A program made the translations under genes and the position numbers. A model generated the notes under the pieces. That model worked only from the letters and a program-made list of their open reading frames with translations. It was not told the origin of the DNA and did not search any database. From Lewinellaceae bacterium (GTDB taxonomy: Bacteria > Bacteroidota > Bacteroidia > Chitinophagales > Saprospiraceae): a DNA stretch of 64,000 bases. The stretch's first letter is position 1. Every line of letters starts with the position of its first letter. Shown piece after piece: positions 8,284-16,209 of the stretch. The stretch covers positions 388,461-452,460 of the forward strand of contig JACJYH010000004.1 in the NCBI GenBank assembly GCA_020636195.1, in the 5' to 3' direction.

Positions 8284-9015
8284 GTGAGTCCACCATTTAC
8301 GATTGAATTTGAAGACGACCATTTGCTTGCCATACATAAGCCTTATGGATGGTTTGTACACAGTACTGCACTGGATCGATCATGTGAAATGGTTGTGATG
8401 CCACTATTGAGGGATTATGTAGGGCACTATATTTATCCGGCACACAGAATAGATCGAAAAACGTCAGGTGTTCTGCTTTTCTCAAAAAATGAAGATGTGC
8501 ATGTTAAAATCAGAAAACTTTTTGAAAACCAGTTAGTGATCAAAGAATACCACGCTATAGTGAGAGGATTTGTCCATGAAGAAATCTCGATAGATTACCC
8601 ACTCACCAATGACAGAGGAAAGGTTCAAGATGCTTCTACCGAGATATTTCCCTTAGGTTATGGTGAAATACCTTTGAGTAGTGGCAAACATGCTACTTCA
8701 AGATACTCTTTAATCAAAGCAATCCCCAAAACCGGAAGACAGCACCAAATAAGAAAGCATTTGAAACACATTTTCCATCCTATTCTAGGCGACAGGCCAC
8801 ATGGATGCAATAAGCAAAATAGATTCCTTTTGCAAAATTTTGGACTCTCTGAAATGCTACTTCATGCAAGAAGTTTGTCTTTTCGCCACCCTATCACTGA
8901 TGCTGAGATATGTATAACCTCTGCTTATTCGCCCGAATTCTCAAGAATGCTTCATGATCTTCACATCAATACATCGGATTTAAAGCATGCAAATCATACT
9001 CACTTGAACGAGTGA
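8284..9015 (+). CDS. truC: RluA-family pseudouridine synthase, TruC-like
   Basis: A 243-residue pseudouridine synthase. The catalytic motif HRIDRKTSG contains Asp57, and the N-terminal DDHLLAIHKPYGWFVH plus the late KTGRQHQIRKHLKH segment are typical of the RluA family. The lack of an S4 domain and the TYR-like opening point to TruC, which modifies tRNA position 65, rather than RluC/RluD. The gene starts at GTG (8284), with no better ATG upstream. It is followed by the S66 peptidase gene, which has its own promoter. TruC versus another short RluA paralogue is inferred. Confidence 0.85.
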   Translation: MSPPFTIEFEDDHLLAIHKPYGWFVHSTALDRSCEMVVMPLLRDYVGHYIYPAHRIDRKTSGVLLFSKNEDVHVKIRKLFENQLVIKEYHAIVRGFVHEEISIDYPLTNDRGKVQDASTEIFPLGYGEIPLSSGKHATSRYSLIKAIPKTGRQHQIRKHLKHIFHPILGDRPHGCNKQNRFLLQNFGLSEMLLHARSLSFRHPITDAEICITSAYSPEFSRMLHDLHINTSDLKHANHTHLNE

Positions 9016-9047
9016 TTTGTAGATACCGTAAGTTTTATATAGATTTG
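9016..9047 (+). promoter_or_regulatory. Putative promoter of the LD-carboxypeptidase gene
   Basis: TTTG (9016-9019) and TAGATTTG (9040-9047) are 20 bases apart, matching the -33/-7 arrangement of Bacteroidota promoters, 23 bases before the ATG at 9071. This is one of the best two-box matches in the window. Confidence 0.5.
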
Positions 9048-9070
9048 TATTTTCGCATAAAATAACAGAT

Positions 9071-10120
9071 ATGCAAAGACGAGATTTCAACAAAATGATG
9101 ACAGTAGCGCCCTTAGGGTTGGGTATGACACCATTTGCACATACATCCGATAAAATTTTGGAAAATTGTACTTGGAGTAGAATTAAACCACATCCATGGA
9201 AGCAAGGCGATAAGGTTGCATTGGTAGCACCCGGAAGTCCCATTAAACCGGAAAAATTTGACAATGCAGTCAAGAATCTAGAAAACTTGGGGTTGGTACC
9301 CGTATTTACAGATACTGTTTTCAAAAAATATGGATATCTGGCAGGTACAGATGAAGAAAGAAGTGCTGACCTCATGCATCATTTTGAAAATAAAGACATC
9401 AAAGGCATTTGGTGTCTTCGTGGAGGCTATGGTTGCACACGCATTTTATCATCACTTGATTATGATGTTATCCGTCGCAATCCCAAGATATTGATTGGTT
9501 ACAGTGATATTACTGCGCTTTTACTCGCCATCTTCCAAAAGACAGGATTGGTAGGTTATCACGGCCCGGTCAGCATTTCCAATATTTTTACTGATTTTAC
9601 TCAGCAACAAGTCAAACAAATCTTATTTGGTCAAGCAGAAGCACATCATGACATACCACTTGTATCTCAAACTGACGTCGTCTACCGTCAGAGCCCGTAC
9701 ACGATCACTCCCGGAAAATCTAGTGGGACACTAATTGGTGGAAATTTATCGCTATTGGTCAACCTGCCACGGACAGCTTATGCACCATCTTACGAAGGAA
9801 AATTGGTCTTTATAGAAGATGTCGGTGAAAAGCCATATAGAATAGACCGTATGCTGACCTATCTATTGGAAGCAACAGATTTAAAGCACGCCAAAGGCAT
9901 CATCCTTGGTGTATTTGCTGATTGCGAACCCAAAGAAGATGATGTGTCTCTCACATTAAAAGAGACGCTGATAGACAGACTTGCATCTTTGGATATTCCT
10001 TGCTTTTATGGTTTCACCTTTGGTCATGTATCGGATATTTGCACCTTCCCTATTGGCATCAAAGCTGAAATGAATGCAGATACCTTTTCAGTACGACTAC
10101 TTGAAAAAGCCACGAGATAA
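9071..10120 (+). CDS. ldcA: S66 family LD-carboxypeptidase
   Basis: A 349-residue serine peptidase of family S66, which trims the terminal D-alanine from tetrapeptides in peptidoglycan recycling. The expected triad is visible: Ser145 in GYSD, Glu249 in FIEDVGE and His319 in FGHVSD. The family glycine motifs RGGYG and GGNLSLL are also present. The N-terminus (QRRDFNKMM, then a hydrophobic stretch) resembles a twin-arginine leader, so the protein may be exported and periplasmic, unlike cytoplasmic E. coli LdcA. It is followed by a convergent gene 10 bases away. Confidence 0.88.
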   Translation: MQRRDFNKMMTVAPLGLGMTPFAHTSDKILENCTWSRIKPHPWKQGDKVALVAPGSPIKPEKFDNAVKNLENLGLVPVFTDTVFKKYGYLAGTDEERSADLMHHFENKDIKGIWCLRGGYGCTRILSSLDYDVIRRNPKILIGYSDITALLLAIFQKTGLVGYHGPVSISNIFTDFTQQQVKQILFGQAEAHHDIPLVSQTDVVYRQSPYTITPGKSSGTLIGGNLSLLVNLPRTAYAPSYEGKLVFIEDVGEKPYRIDRMLTYLLEATDLKHAKGIILGVFADCEPKEDDVSLTLKETLIDRLASLDIPCFYGFTFGHVSDICTFPIGIKAEMNADTFSVRLLEKATR

Positions 10121-10130
10121 GGAGTGCGCC

Positions 10131-11447
10131 CTACCCTTTTATCCAACGTTTAGAAACCTGCATAGGCTTACCTTCATTCCATTTTAAGACCATACTGTAT
10201 ATTCCAGAAGGTAAATTTCCCACAAATATTTGATCATCTTCCTGCGTACCAGAGTTTATTACCTTACCTGAAATATCATAAATATCGTATTGGTATTTAC
10301 CCACAACTCCATCTACGGTCAGAAAATCTATCGCCGGATTCGGATATAACTGTACGTAAGCATTCAAATCATCCTGTGTTGCTACTGACTTACAGTAGGC
10401 AAGTACAGATTCTCTAGTGCACTTTGGACCATTATTTGCAATAAACACTGAGTCAGGATACATTGCAAGAGCATCACAAAGGAAGGATACATTGCAATCA
10501 TTGAGATGTCGGTTGAACATGATATTTATATATGGCGTTTCTGAAGGAATTTTTACGCCCTCCAAAAATTTCAAAGTAAAAATCGAATCGACATTGTTGA
10601 TATAAACAAATTTTCGAATTTCCTCAAGATTCGGGAATATCTCACTGTAATGGTAGTTATAACTTCCTCGATTAATAACTAACATTTCAAGGACATGGGT
10701 GTTTAAGAATCCCTTTCCAAAGTTTTGCCGTGGCCCCATATAATTTAAATAAATGCCTTGGATATATGCAGATTCCACCCATGAGAGATCGTTATCTGAT
10801 GAATAATTAAGATTAAAATAATCTAGAGTATCCATATATGGAAAGTCAGTTACCTTGAGGTTACTCGACCAACTCAATATAAATCTTCTGACATTTCCTA
10901 TTTTGGATGATACGTATTTCGCACTTGTTGCATCAATACCATTAAAACGAAGTTCCATTTTATTTCCGTGGGTAAAATGTGGAAAATAAGCAGGTTCAAT
11001 CGTACCATTTATCGACAGTAAGGAGTCAATATGTTTTACATTCATGAAAGTCGGATTGTCCCAAAAACTAGCAAGTAATGAGTTTACGGTATCTAAAGAA
11101 GGAAAAGCATCTTTCACATTAATATTTTGGCCGAAACTCATTTTTCGGGTGTATTTCAAACGGTTCATACCTGAAACCCTTTTTTCCAGCTTGTTCTTCG
11201 TAGAGAGAAAAATATATAATTCACCATTGATCCTTTCTATTGGATACAAACTATCAAAATTGGATACATCCATTTTATCATCGTAGATGTTTATGGTATC
11301 CAGAATTTTGCAATCAGGATACTTTACAGGAAATTGATCGATATCCTGTTGGCTCCTGAGTGTAATTATAGTGCATTGACCTGTTGCAATAAAAATGTTC
11401 AATAGAGTACAGCCTATTGTAAAAAAAATCCATCTCATTTTAAACAA
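10131..11447 (-). CDS. Secreted L-domain/LRR-like protein with T9SS type A sorting domain
   Basis: A 438-residue exported protein. Residues 1-24 form a signal peptide. Residues about 27-340 contain irregular repeats of the form INGELYIF and LDYFNLNYSS that resemble the receptor L-domain/leucine-rich-repeat-like beta-helix of Bacteroidota surface proteins. About residues 365-438 (VQLYPNPAIDFLTVDG, LPSGIYSMVL, ending KRWIKG) match the type A T9SS C-terminal sorting domain, so the protein should cross the outer membrane and be surface-attached or released. It lies 63 bases downstream of the small repeat-containing lipoprotein gene and may be co-transcribed with it. Ligand unknown. Confidence 0.85.
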   Translation of the reverse strand: MFKMRWIFFTIGCTLLNIFIATGQCTIITLRSQQDIDQFPVKYPDCKILDTINIYDDKMDVSNFDSLYPIERINGELYIFLSTKNKLEKRVSGMNRLKYTRKMSFGQNINVKDAFPSLDTVNSLLASFWDNPTFMNVKHIDSLLSINGTIEPAYFPHFTHGNKMELRFNGIDATSAKYVSSKIGNVRRFILSWSSNLKVTDFPYMDTLDYFNLNYSSDNDLSWVESAYIQGIYLNYMGPRQNFGKGFLNTHVLEMLVINRGSYNYHYSEIFPNLEEIRKFVYINNVDSIFTLKFLEGVKIPSETPYINIMFNRHLNDCNVSFLCDALAMYPDSVFIANNGPKCTRESVLAYCKSVATQDDLNAYVQLYPNPAIDFLTVDGVVGKYQYDIYDISGKVINSGTQEDDQIFVGNLPSGIYSMVLKWNEGKPMQVSKRWIKG

Positions 11448-11510
11448 TTTAAATGTAAATAAAAATAACCGGAAAATATCTACAGTCAGGTATTTCCGGT
11501 CAATTCTAAC

Positions 11511-11963
11511 CTAAGATCCGCAAGAAACGGGCATTTCTACGCATGCAGATCCTCCTCCCGGAAAAAATAATGTCACAGACATGGAAACTGCTGTATCATC
11601 AAGACAGCATTGCAATGTATTTCCTAAAAGTGTCCCTGTACAGTATCCGTTTGGCTTGGTAGCCATTGAATTTCCAGCCGGATCAAAGCCGATGATTTGG
11701 AATCCAGTGTCACTCGGATAGTTAAAACTAAACTCTAAATTAAAACAGCAAAGTCCCGGAGGACTTGGAATAATAGGAGTAAATTTTGGCGCACCCATTT
11801 GAGCACCATCACAAGCCCCTCTCACCTCAGTTTTGTCATCTGATGAGGTAGTTTCTTGCTGACATTGGGTCAGAAACACCGAGAAAAATAATGAAAAAAC
11901 AACTAATTTAGTTAATCCTGCAATCCTGCAATCCTGCAATCCTGCAATCCTGCAATCCTGCAT
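11511..11963 (-). CDS. Cys-rich lipoprotein-like protein with repeat-disrupted signal peptide
   Basis: As it stands the open frame begins at ATG 11963 and gives 150 residues: a repeat-encoded N-terminus (two copies of QDCRIAGL), a hydrophobic core VVFSLFFSVFL, a lipobox-like LTQC, and a mature part of about 115 residues with eight cysteines. A second ATG at 11982 encodes a far more typical start, MKKFFLN, but in the present sequence it runs out of frame through the octanucleotide array and stops after 24 residues. With one, four or seven repeat units it would join the body in frame, giving a normal lipoprotein leader. The body is of no family I recognise. Probably a surface or periplasmic lipoprotein subject to slippage. 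Confidence 0.65.
   Translation of the reverse strand: MQDCRIAGLQDCRIAGLTKLVVFSLFFSVFLTQCQQETTSSDDKTEVRGACDGAQMGAPKFTPIIPSPPGLCCFNLEFSFNYPSDTGFQIIGFDPAGNSMATKPNGYCTGTLLGNTLQCCLDDTAVSMSVTLFFPGGGSACVEMPVSCGS
11914..11961. repeat. Octanucleotide tandem repeat, six perfect units, in a signal-peptide coding region
   Basis: Six uninterrupted copies of aatcctgc (gcaggatt on the coding strand) occupy 11914-11961, immediately inside the 5' end of the minus-strand lipoprotein gene. Because the unit is 8 bases, each gain or loss shifts the reading frame. Six units place ATG 11963 in frame; one, four or seven would place ATG 11982 in frame; five or eight leave neither in frame. This is the classic layout of translational phase variation by slipped-strand mispairing. 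Confidence 0.95.
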
Positions 11964-12102
11964 TTAGAAAAAACTTTTTCATAACGTAAAATATTTAAAA
12001 TGGTTAAAAAATCTCAATCATATTGTAAATATACAACACTTTTTGAAATGTTATAGGATTATTATAGTTTTTTTAAAAAAAATCTTTAACCATCTTATTT
12101 CA

Positions 12103-13125
12103 TCACGCCATGCCCATCCTCTCCATTTTGTAATATTCTCTGAAGGTGATCATCCTACCGGAAGCTTCGTCCCATAGCTTATTTCCGATCAACTTAAGGC
12201 TTTCCACAAATGTCAACGTGGTGATGTATTTATTGAGCCATGGATTTTCATTGTGCGCTTTTTGAAGATTATAATTTGGAATCGCAGGATTGAGGTGGTG
12301 AATGTGGTGAATACCGATATTTCCCGTCAACCAATTGAAGAGTTTTGGTACCTTGTAATAAGTACTTCCTCTAAGAGCAGAAGTAAGATAATCCCACTTA
12401 TATTTCCATTCTTTATACGCTTCTTCATGCTGATGTTGTACATAGAAGAACCAAATAGCGATAATAGAAAAAATGCCAATAATAGTTAAATGCGTGGCTA
12501 AAAACTTCCAGATGTCTAGAAAATACGCCATCACTCCAAAAATAATCAACAAAATGAGATCATTCAAATACAAACGCCACTTCTCATTTTTGAAAATATC
12601 CATTTTTATCAATGGCAATCTGTTGTGAATCACCACATAATAAATAGGTCCAAGGATGAACATCACGGCAAACGACCGGTAAATGCGATACTGAAATCTT
12701 CCCCAAGGGCTCAATCGACTGAATTCCCTTACTGTAAGCACATTGATATCTCCAATGTCCCGCAGCTCCAATTCTCCATTGTGCGCATGATGCACATTGT
12801 GTGATTTTGCCCAGTAGTGATATGGAATCGTGCTGAATAAGCTACATACATAGCCAATGGTATTGCGAACTTTAGAATTTGAAACAAAAGATCTATGCCC
12901 GCAATCGTGCTGAATGATAAAAATTCGCACTAAGAAAAATGCATTGATCAATCCAAGCCCAAATGTCAGCCAATAAGAATAGTCAAATGCATAATACATG
13001 AGAATCCAAATACCTATAAAAGGCCCGAATGAATTGACTATCTGAATGAATGCCTTGTATTTGCTTGTTTTTGTGTATTTTACAAAGGATTTTATTAAAC
13101 CCTTGTCCACCGTGATCCGGTTCAT
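12103..13125 (-). CDS. Membrane fatty acid desaturase
   Basis: A 340-residue integral membrane di-iron acyl desaturase. All three histidine boxes are present: HDCGH (73-77), HNVHH (109-113) and HHIHH (273-277), set between pairs of hydrophobic segments. The HDCGHRS box and overall size resemble acyl-lipid desaturases of the Delta-12/omega-6 type, which introduce double bases in membrane lipid chains and adjust fluidity. It is monocistronic on the minus strand with a promoter-like element at 13154-13186, divergent from the ClC gene. The exact double-bond position is not predictable here. Confidence 0.9.
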   Translation of the reverse strand: MNRITVDKGLIKSFVKYTKTSKYKAFIQIVNSFGPFIGIWILMYYAFDYSYWLTFGLGLINAFFLVRIFIIQHDCGHRSFVSNSKVRNTIGYVCSLFSTIPYHYWAKSHNVHHAHNGELELRDIGDINVLTVREFSRLSPWGRFQYRIYRSFAVMFILGPIYYVVIHNRLPLIKMDIFKNEKWRLYLNDLILLIIFGVMAYFLDIWKFLATHLTIIGIFSIIAIWFFYVQHQHEEAYKEWKYKWDYLTSALRGSTYYKVPKLFNWLTGNIGIHHIHHLNPAIPNYNLQKAHNENPWLNKYITTLTFVESLKLIGNKLWDEASGRMITFREYYKMERMGMA

Positions 13126-13153
13126 GGATAATGAGATTGATGAATATGAATGG

Positions 13154-13186
13154 CAAAGATAATGGAAAATCTTGGTAGCCCATCAA
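13154..13186 (-). promoter_or_regulatory. Putative desaturase promoter
   Basis: Minus-strand TATCTTTG (13161-13154) fits the -7 consensus, with TTG (13186-13184) 22 bases upstream. It lies about 29 bases before the desaturase ATG. Confidence 0.45.
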
Positions 13187-13293
13187 GTATATGAATCAAT
13201 TTTTTGAAAAAAGATGTACTTAGCTAGTGGACACATGATGAATAAATTTAATTGGTAGAATTTTGATGTAAATTCGTTTGTTTCTTATAAAAA

Positions 13294-14676
13294 TTGATAC
13301 ATTCGCATTTCAAATATGTTCATAATCCATTGAAGAAGTGGCTTAAATATAGGGATCAACTGATTAATATTCTCAAGGATATTTACGAAAAATATGAAAA
13401 ATCCCCATTAAACACCAAATTGCTCAACGTCCTTCCATTTTGGGTAGGTTCCATTTTGACAGGTGTCGTAGCTATCGTGTATGCGGAATTATTTGCGGTG
13501 GCAGAAAATATCAATAGCAAGTTATTCCACCGTTTCGGATGGTGGTTTCTTATATTCTCCATCATTTTTATTGTATTGGCGTACCAAATGGTGCGCAGAT
13601 ATGCCAAGTATGCAGCAGGAAGTGGAATTCCTCAGGTTACCGCAGCCATAAAACTTTCAAATCCCAAGGACATCCACCTTGTGAATCATTTACTCAGTTT
13701 AAAGATAGTCTTAATTAAGATTTTATCCAGTATTTTTTTCGTTTTGGGTGGTGGCGCCATAGGAAGAGAAGGCCCCACCATTCAGATTTCTGCATCCATC
13801 TTCAAAGCGATCAATGACCGTTTACCGGAGTGGTATCCACGTGTTTCCAGGAAAAACATGCTCGTCACAGGTGCCGCTGCGGGATTGGCTGCTGCATTCA
13901 ATACACCATTGGGAGGTGTTGTATTTGCCATTGAGGAATTGACACAGATCCATTTCAATTATTTTAGGTCTGCGCTGTTAGCTGGTGTCATTATTGCAGG
14001 TTTTACAACTTTACAAATCCTTGGACCATATTTATATCTTGGATACCCAAGCCTAAACAATATTTCTTTTTCTTTTATACTTTCCATCATCCCGATTGCA
14101 CTCCTAGCCGGAATGGCTGGAAGTGGTATGGGTGCCATGGTACTGAAGCTAAGTAAGCTCAAAATGAAATTTAAAAAGCAAATTTGGGTGCCCATCATAG
14201 TGAGTGTTCTCCTCGTCAGTTCAGCTATGCTTATCAATTACAGCACATTGGGTTCCGGAAAAGAAATCATCATCGATGCACTTTTCAACAATAAAACGAA
14301 CCTGGAATGGTATATCCCATTTGTGAGGTTTTTTAATACATCTATTTCATTTTCTACGGGCGCAGCTGGTGGTATTTTTGCTCCTTCTCTTAGTTTAGGA
14401 GCGAGTATCGGGTCAGTTTTCTCCGATTTATTGCATACGACCACAAACGAATCTCATCTTTTGGTTTTATGCGGGATGGCTGCTTGCTTGACTGGAGTGA
14501 CACGCAGTCCCTTCACATCATCCATCATCATCATTGAAATGACCAATACACATAATGTTATTTTCCATATTATGATGGCCGCTTTGATTGCCAATTTGAT
14601 TTCATCTTATATTTCAAAAGAATCACTTTATGAACAACTTGAGCACAATTATCTCCGCCAATTAGAAAATCAATGA
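13294..14676 (+). CDS. ClC family chloride channel or H+/Cl- antiporter
   Basis: A ClC transporter of up to 460 residues. Selectivity-filter motifs are intact: GSGIPQ, GREGP (with the gating glutamate), the glycine-rich GAAAGLAAAFNTPLGG, and GGIFAPSLSLGAS. The AIEE sequence retains the acidic pair that includes the internal proton glutamate of bacterial antiporters, so H+/Cl- exchange is more likely than a passive channel. No ATG opens the frame; TTG at 13294 or TTG at 13330 (before KKWLKYRD) are the candidates, so the first 12 residues are uncertain. There are no cytoplasmic CBS domains. Divergent from the desaturase. Confidence 0.92.
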   Translation: MIHSHFKYVHNPLKKWLKYRDQLINILKDIYEKYEKSPLNTKLLNVLPFWVGSILTGVVAIVYAELFAVAENINSKLFHRFGWWFLIFSIIFIVLAYQMVRRYAKYAAGSGIPQVTAAIKLSNPKDIHLVNHLLSLKIVLIKILSSIFFVLGGGAIGREGPTIQISASIFKAINDRLPEWYPRVSRKNMLVTGAAAGLAAAFNTPLGGVVFAIEELTQIHFNYFRSALLAGVIIAGFTTLQILGPYLYLGYPSLNNISFSFILSIIPIALLAGMAGSGMGAMVLKLSKLKMKFKKQIWVPIIVSVLLVSSAMLINYSTLGSGKEIIIDALFNNKTNLEWYIPFVRFFNTSISFSTGAAGGIFAPSLSLGASIGSVFSDLLHTTTNESHLLVLCGMAACLTGVTRSPFTSSIIIIEMTNTHNVIFHIMMAALIANLISSYISKESLYEQLEHNYLRQLENQ

Positions 14677-14748
14677 AAAATATAACTGATTTTAAAGTAA
14701 AAACTTCTCTGAATCGTCATACCAATATCACTATTTACTGAAGTTTAG

Positions 14749-15315
14749 ATGTCAGAAAAGTCAAAAATGACCATTTCGGAAGTTGTCAAGCTCTATGGAT
14801 TACAGCTCAGCAGATTTATAAAAAGCAGAACAAAAAGTTTGGAAGATTCGGAAGACATCCTTCAAGAAGTGTGGTATCAGGTCAGTAGATTGACAAATTT
14901 TCAAGATTTGGACAACATCAGTGCTTGGCTTTATGCCATCACAAAAAATAAGATCATTGACCTTTATAGAAAGAAAAAAACAGATTATTTAGAGGATTAT
15001 TCGTTCGGTGATAGCGAAGATAATTTAGGCATCAAAGACATTCTTTTAATCGATGATAGTGCTAATCCTGAACTCAGCATATTTAAAGAGCTATTTTGGC
15101 AGGAATTGTCAGAAGCATTAGATGAATTGCCTGAAAATCAAAAGACTGTCTTTGTCGAAAATGAAATTGAAGATAAAACTTTGCAGCAAATCGCTGACGC
15201 ACATGGTGAAAATATCAAGACCATTATCAGCCGAAAAGGATATGCAACCAAACATCTTAGAAAAAAATTGCTACCCTTGTATAATGAATTTTTTAACGAA
15301 TATACACCGTTATGA
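14749..15315 (+). CDS. ECF-type RNA polymerase sigma factor
   Basis: A 188-residue ECF sigma factor. Region 2 spans about residues 15-85 with DSEDILQEVWYQVSRL and the helix AWLYAITKNKIIDLYRKKK. Region 4 spans about 120-180 with LDELPENQKTVFVENEIED and a helix-turn-helix through NIKTIISRKGYATKHLRKK. An acidic linker (DSEDNLGIKDILLIDDS) joins them. The stop codon overlaps the start of the next gene (ATGA), and two more small membrane-protein genes follow, forming a four-gene operon ending in a terminator at 16133. No conventional anti-sigma factor is present; one of the small membrane proteins may play that part. Confidence 0.92.
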   Translation: MSEKSKMTISEVVKLYGLQLSRFIKSRTKSLEDSEDILQEVWYQVSRLTNFQDLDNISAWLYAITKNKIIDLYRKKKTDYLEDYSFGDSEDNLGIKDILLIDDSANPELSIFKELFWQELSEALDELPENQKTVFVENEIEDKTLQQIADAHGENIKTIISRKGYATKHLRKKLLPLYNEFFNEYTPL

Positions 15316-15614
15316 GACACAGAAAATATTTTATCATCTTCCCTATCCTCATCTTTCTTTCTATACCATTGATTATCATGTTTTTATGGAATAATGTTGC
15401 TATTGCACTTTTTCCACTTCCCTTGATCACATACTTTCAATCATTAGGTCTTTTTATATTGACAAGAATATTGTTCGGAGGATTCAGCTTCAGACCACCT
15501 AGAAAACCGCCTTTTGCAGGTAGATTTTTGAAAGAGAAGTGGCTCAACATGTCAGATGCTGAGAGAGAGCGATTTAAAGAAGAATGGAAAAAAAGAAAAA
15601 ATAATTGTGGTTAG
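15312..15614 (+). CDS. Small membrane protein of sigma operon
   Basis: A 100-residue protein translationally coupled to the ECF sigma gene by a 4-base overlap. Two hydrophobic segments (about residues 7-27 and 32-55) are followed by a basic, proline-containing stretch (RPPRKPPF) and a charged helix with MSDAERERFKEEWKK. The same design, membrane helix then a short helix containing MSDxE, recurs in the next gene, suggesting an ancient duplication. Likely topology places the charged helix in the cytoplasm, where it could touch the sigma factor. No named family recognised. Confidence 0.75.
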   Translation: MRHRKYFIIFPILIFLSIPLIIMFLWNNVAIALFPLPLITYFQSLGLFILTRILFGGFSFRPPRKPPFAGRFLKEKWLNMSDAERERFKEEWKKRKNNCG

Positions 15615-15631
15615 ATAAAGTAAAAACTGAC

Positions 15632-15967
15632 ATGATCCGTCTCCTAAAATATAACAAATATTTAAATCAAATGAATACAGGTATTTTAAAACCTATTTTA
15701 GGAGGCATTTTTTTGGGGTCACTGTTGTTTTTTGCTGCTCCGTTTATTTTCATAGTATTATTACTGAAGTTCATCTTCACCCCTTTTGGGATGGGACGTA
15801 TGATGTATCATCCAAGATTTGGTGGTCACATGGGTTATTTTTCAGGAAGAAAATTTGAAATGGCAGATAAGATAAGGAGCATGAGCGATGAAGAATATTC
15901 ATCTTTCAGAGAAAAATTCAGCGGGCAACACCATTCATGTCATCATTTTTCAAAACCACAAAATTAA
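15632..15967 (+). CDS. Small membrane protein with His-rich tail, sigma operon
   Basis: About 111 residues from the ATG at 15632; an ATG at 15671 (MNTGILKP) is an alternative. One long hydrophobic segment (roughly residues 20-48) precedes a Met/Gly/His stretch (GMGRMMYHPRFGGHMGYF), a charged helix with MSDEEYSSFREK, and a tail QHHSCHHFSK. The MSDEE-type helix resembles that of the preceding gene. The His, Met and Cys clustering could bind metal. It sits between two other small membrane proteins of the sigma operon. Function unknown. Confidence 0.7.
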   Translation: MIRLLKYNKYLNQMNTGILKPILGGIFLGSLLFFAAPFIFIVLLLKFIFTPFGMGRMMYHPRFGGHMGYFSGRKFEMADKIRSMSDEEYSSFREKFSGQHHSCHHFSKPQN

Positions 15968-15972
15968 TAAGT

Positions 15973-16128
15973 ATGTATCCAAGAAGATCAAAATTCAAAG
16001 TTGTGTTCTTAAGTGCGATGATCACTATAGCTGCTTGGGCGGTTTTTTACGGAAAACCACCATATATGAAGCACTTGCATCACAGCCATTGCCAACAACC
16101 ACCTACAGAGCAATCTATAGAAAAATAG
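15973..16128 (+). CDS. Single-span mini-protein with His/Cys tail
   Basis: A 51-residue frame starting 5 bases after the preceding stop. A basic N-terminus (MYPRRSKFK) leads into one membrane helix (about residues 9-25), then a tail with MKHLHHSHCQQ. It ends just before a strong terminator hairpin, consistent with being the last gene of the sigma operon. The combination of tight spacing, a well-formed N-in membrane helix and a His/Cys tail like that of its neighbour supports coding. No family recognised. Confidence 0.6.
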   Translation: MYPRRSKFKVVFLSAMITIAAWAVFYGKPPYMKHLHHSHCQQPPTEQSIEK

Positions 16129-16132
16129 TTTC

Positions 16133-16164
16133 AAAAAGCAATCCATTTTGGGTTGCTTTTTTTT
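16133..16164 (+). terminator. Rho-independent terminator of the sigma operon
   Basis: Twelve-base arms (16133-16144 and 16150-16161, one G-T pair) with a 5-base loop, followed by a long T tract. Confidence 0.85.
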
Positions 16165-16209
16165 TATTTTGAAAATAGAGTAAGAAGCTATTTGTCAAGC
16201 AAAAATACC

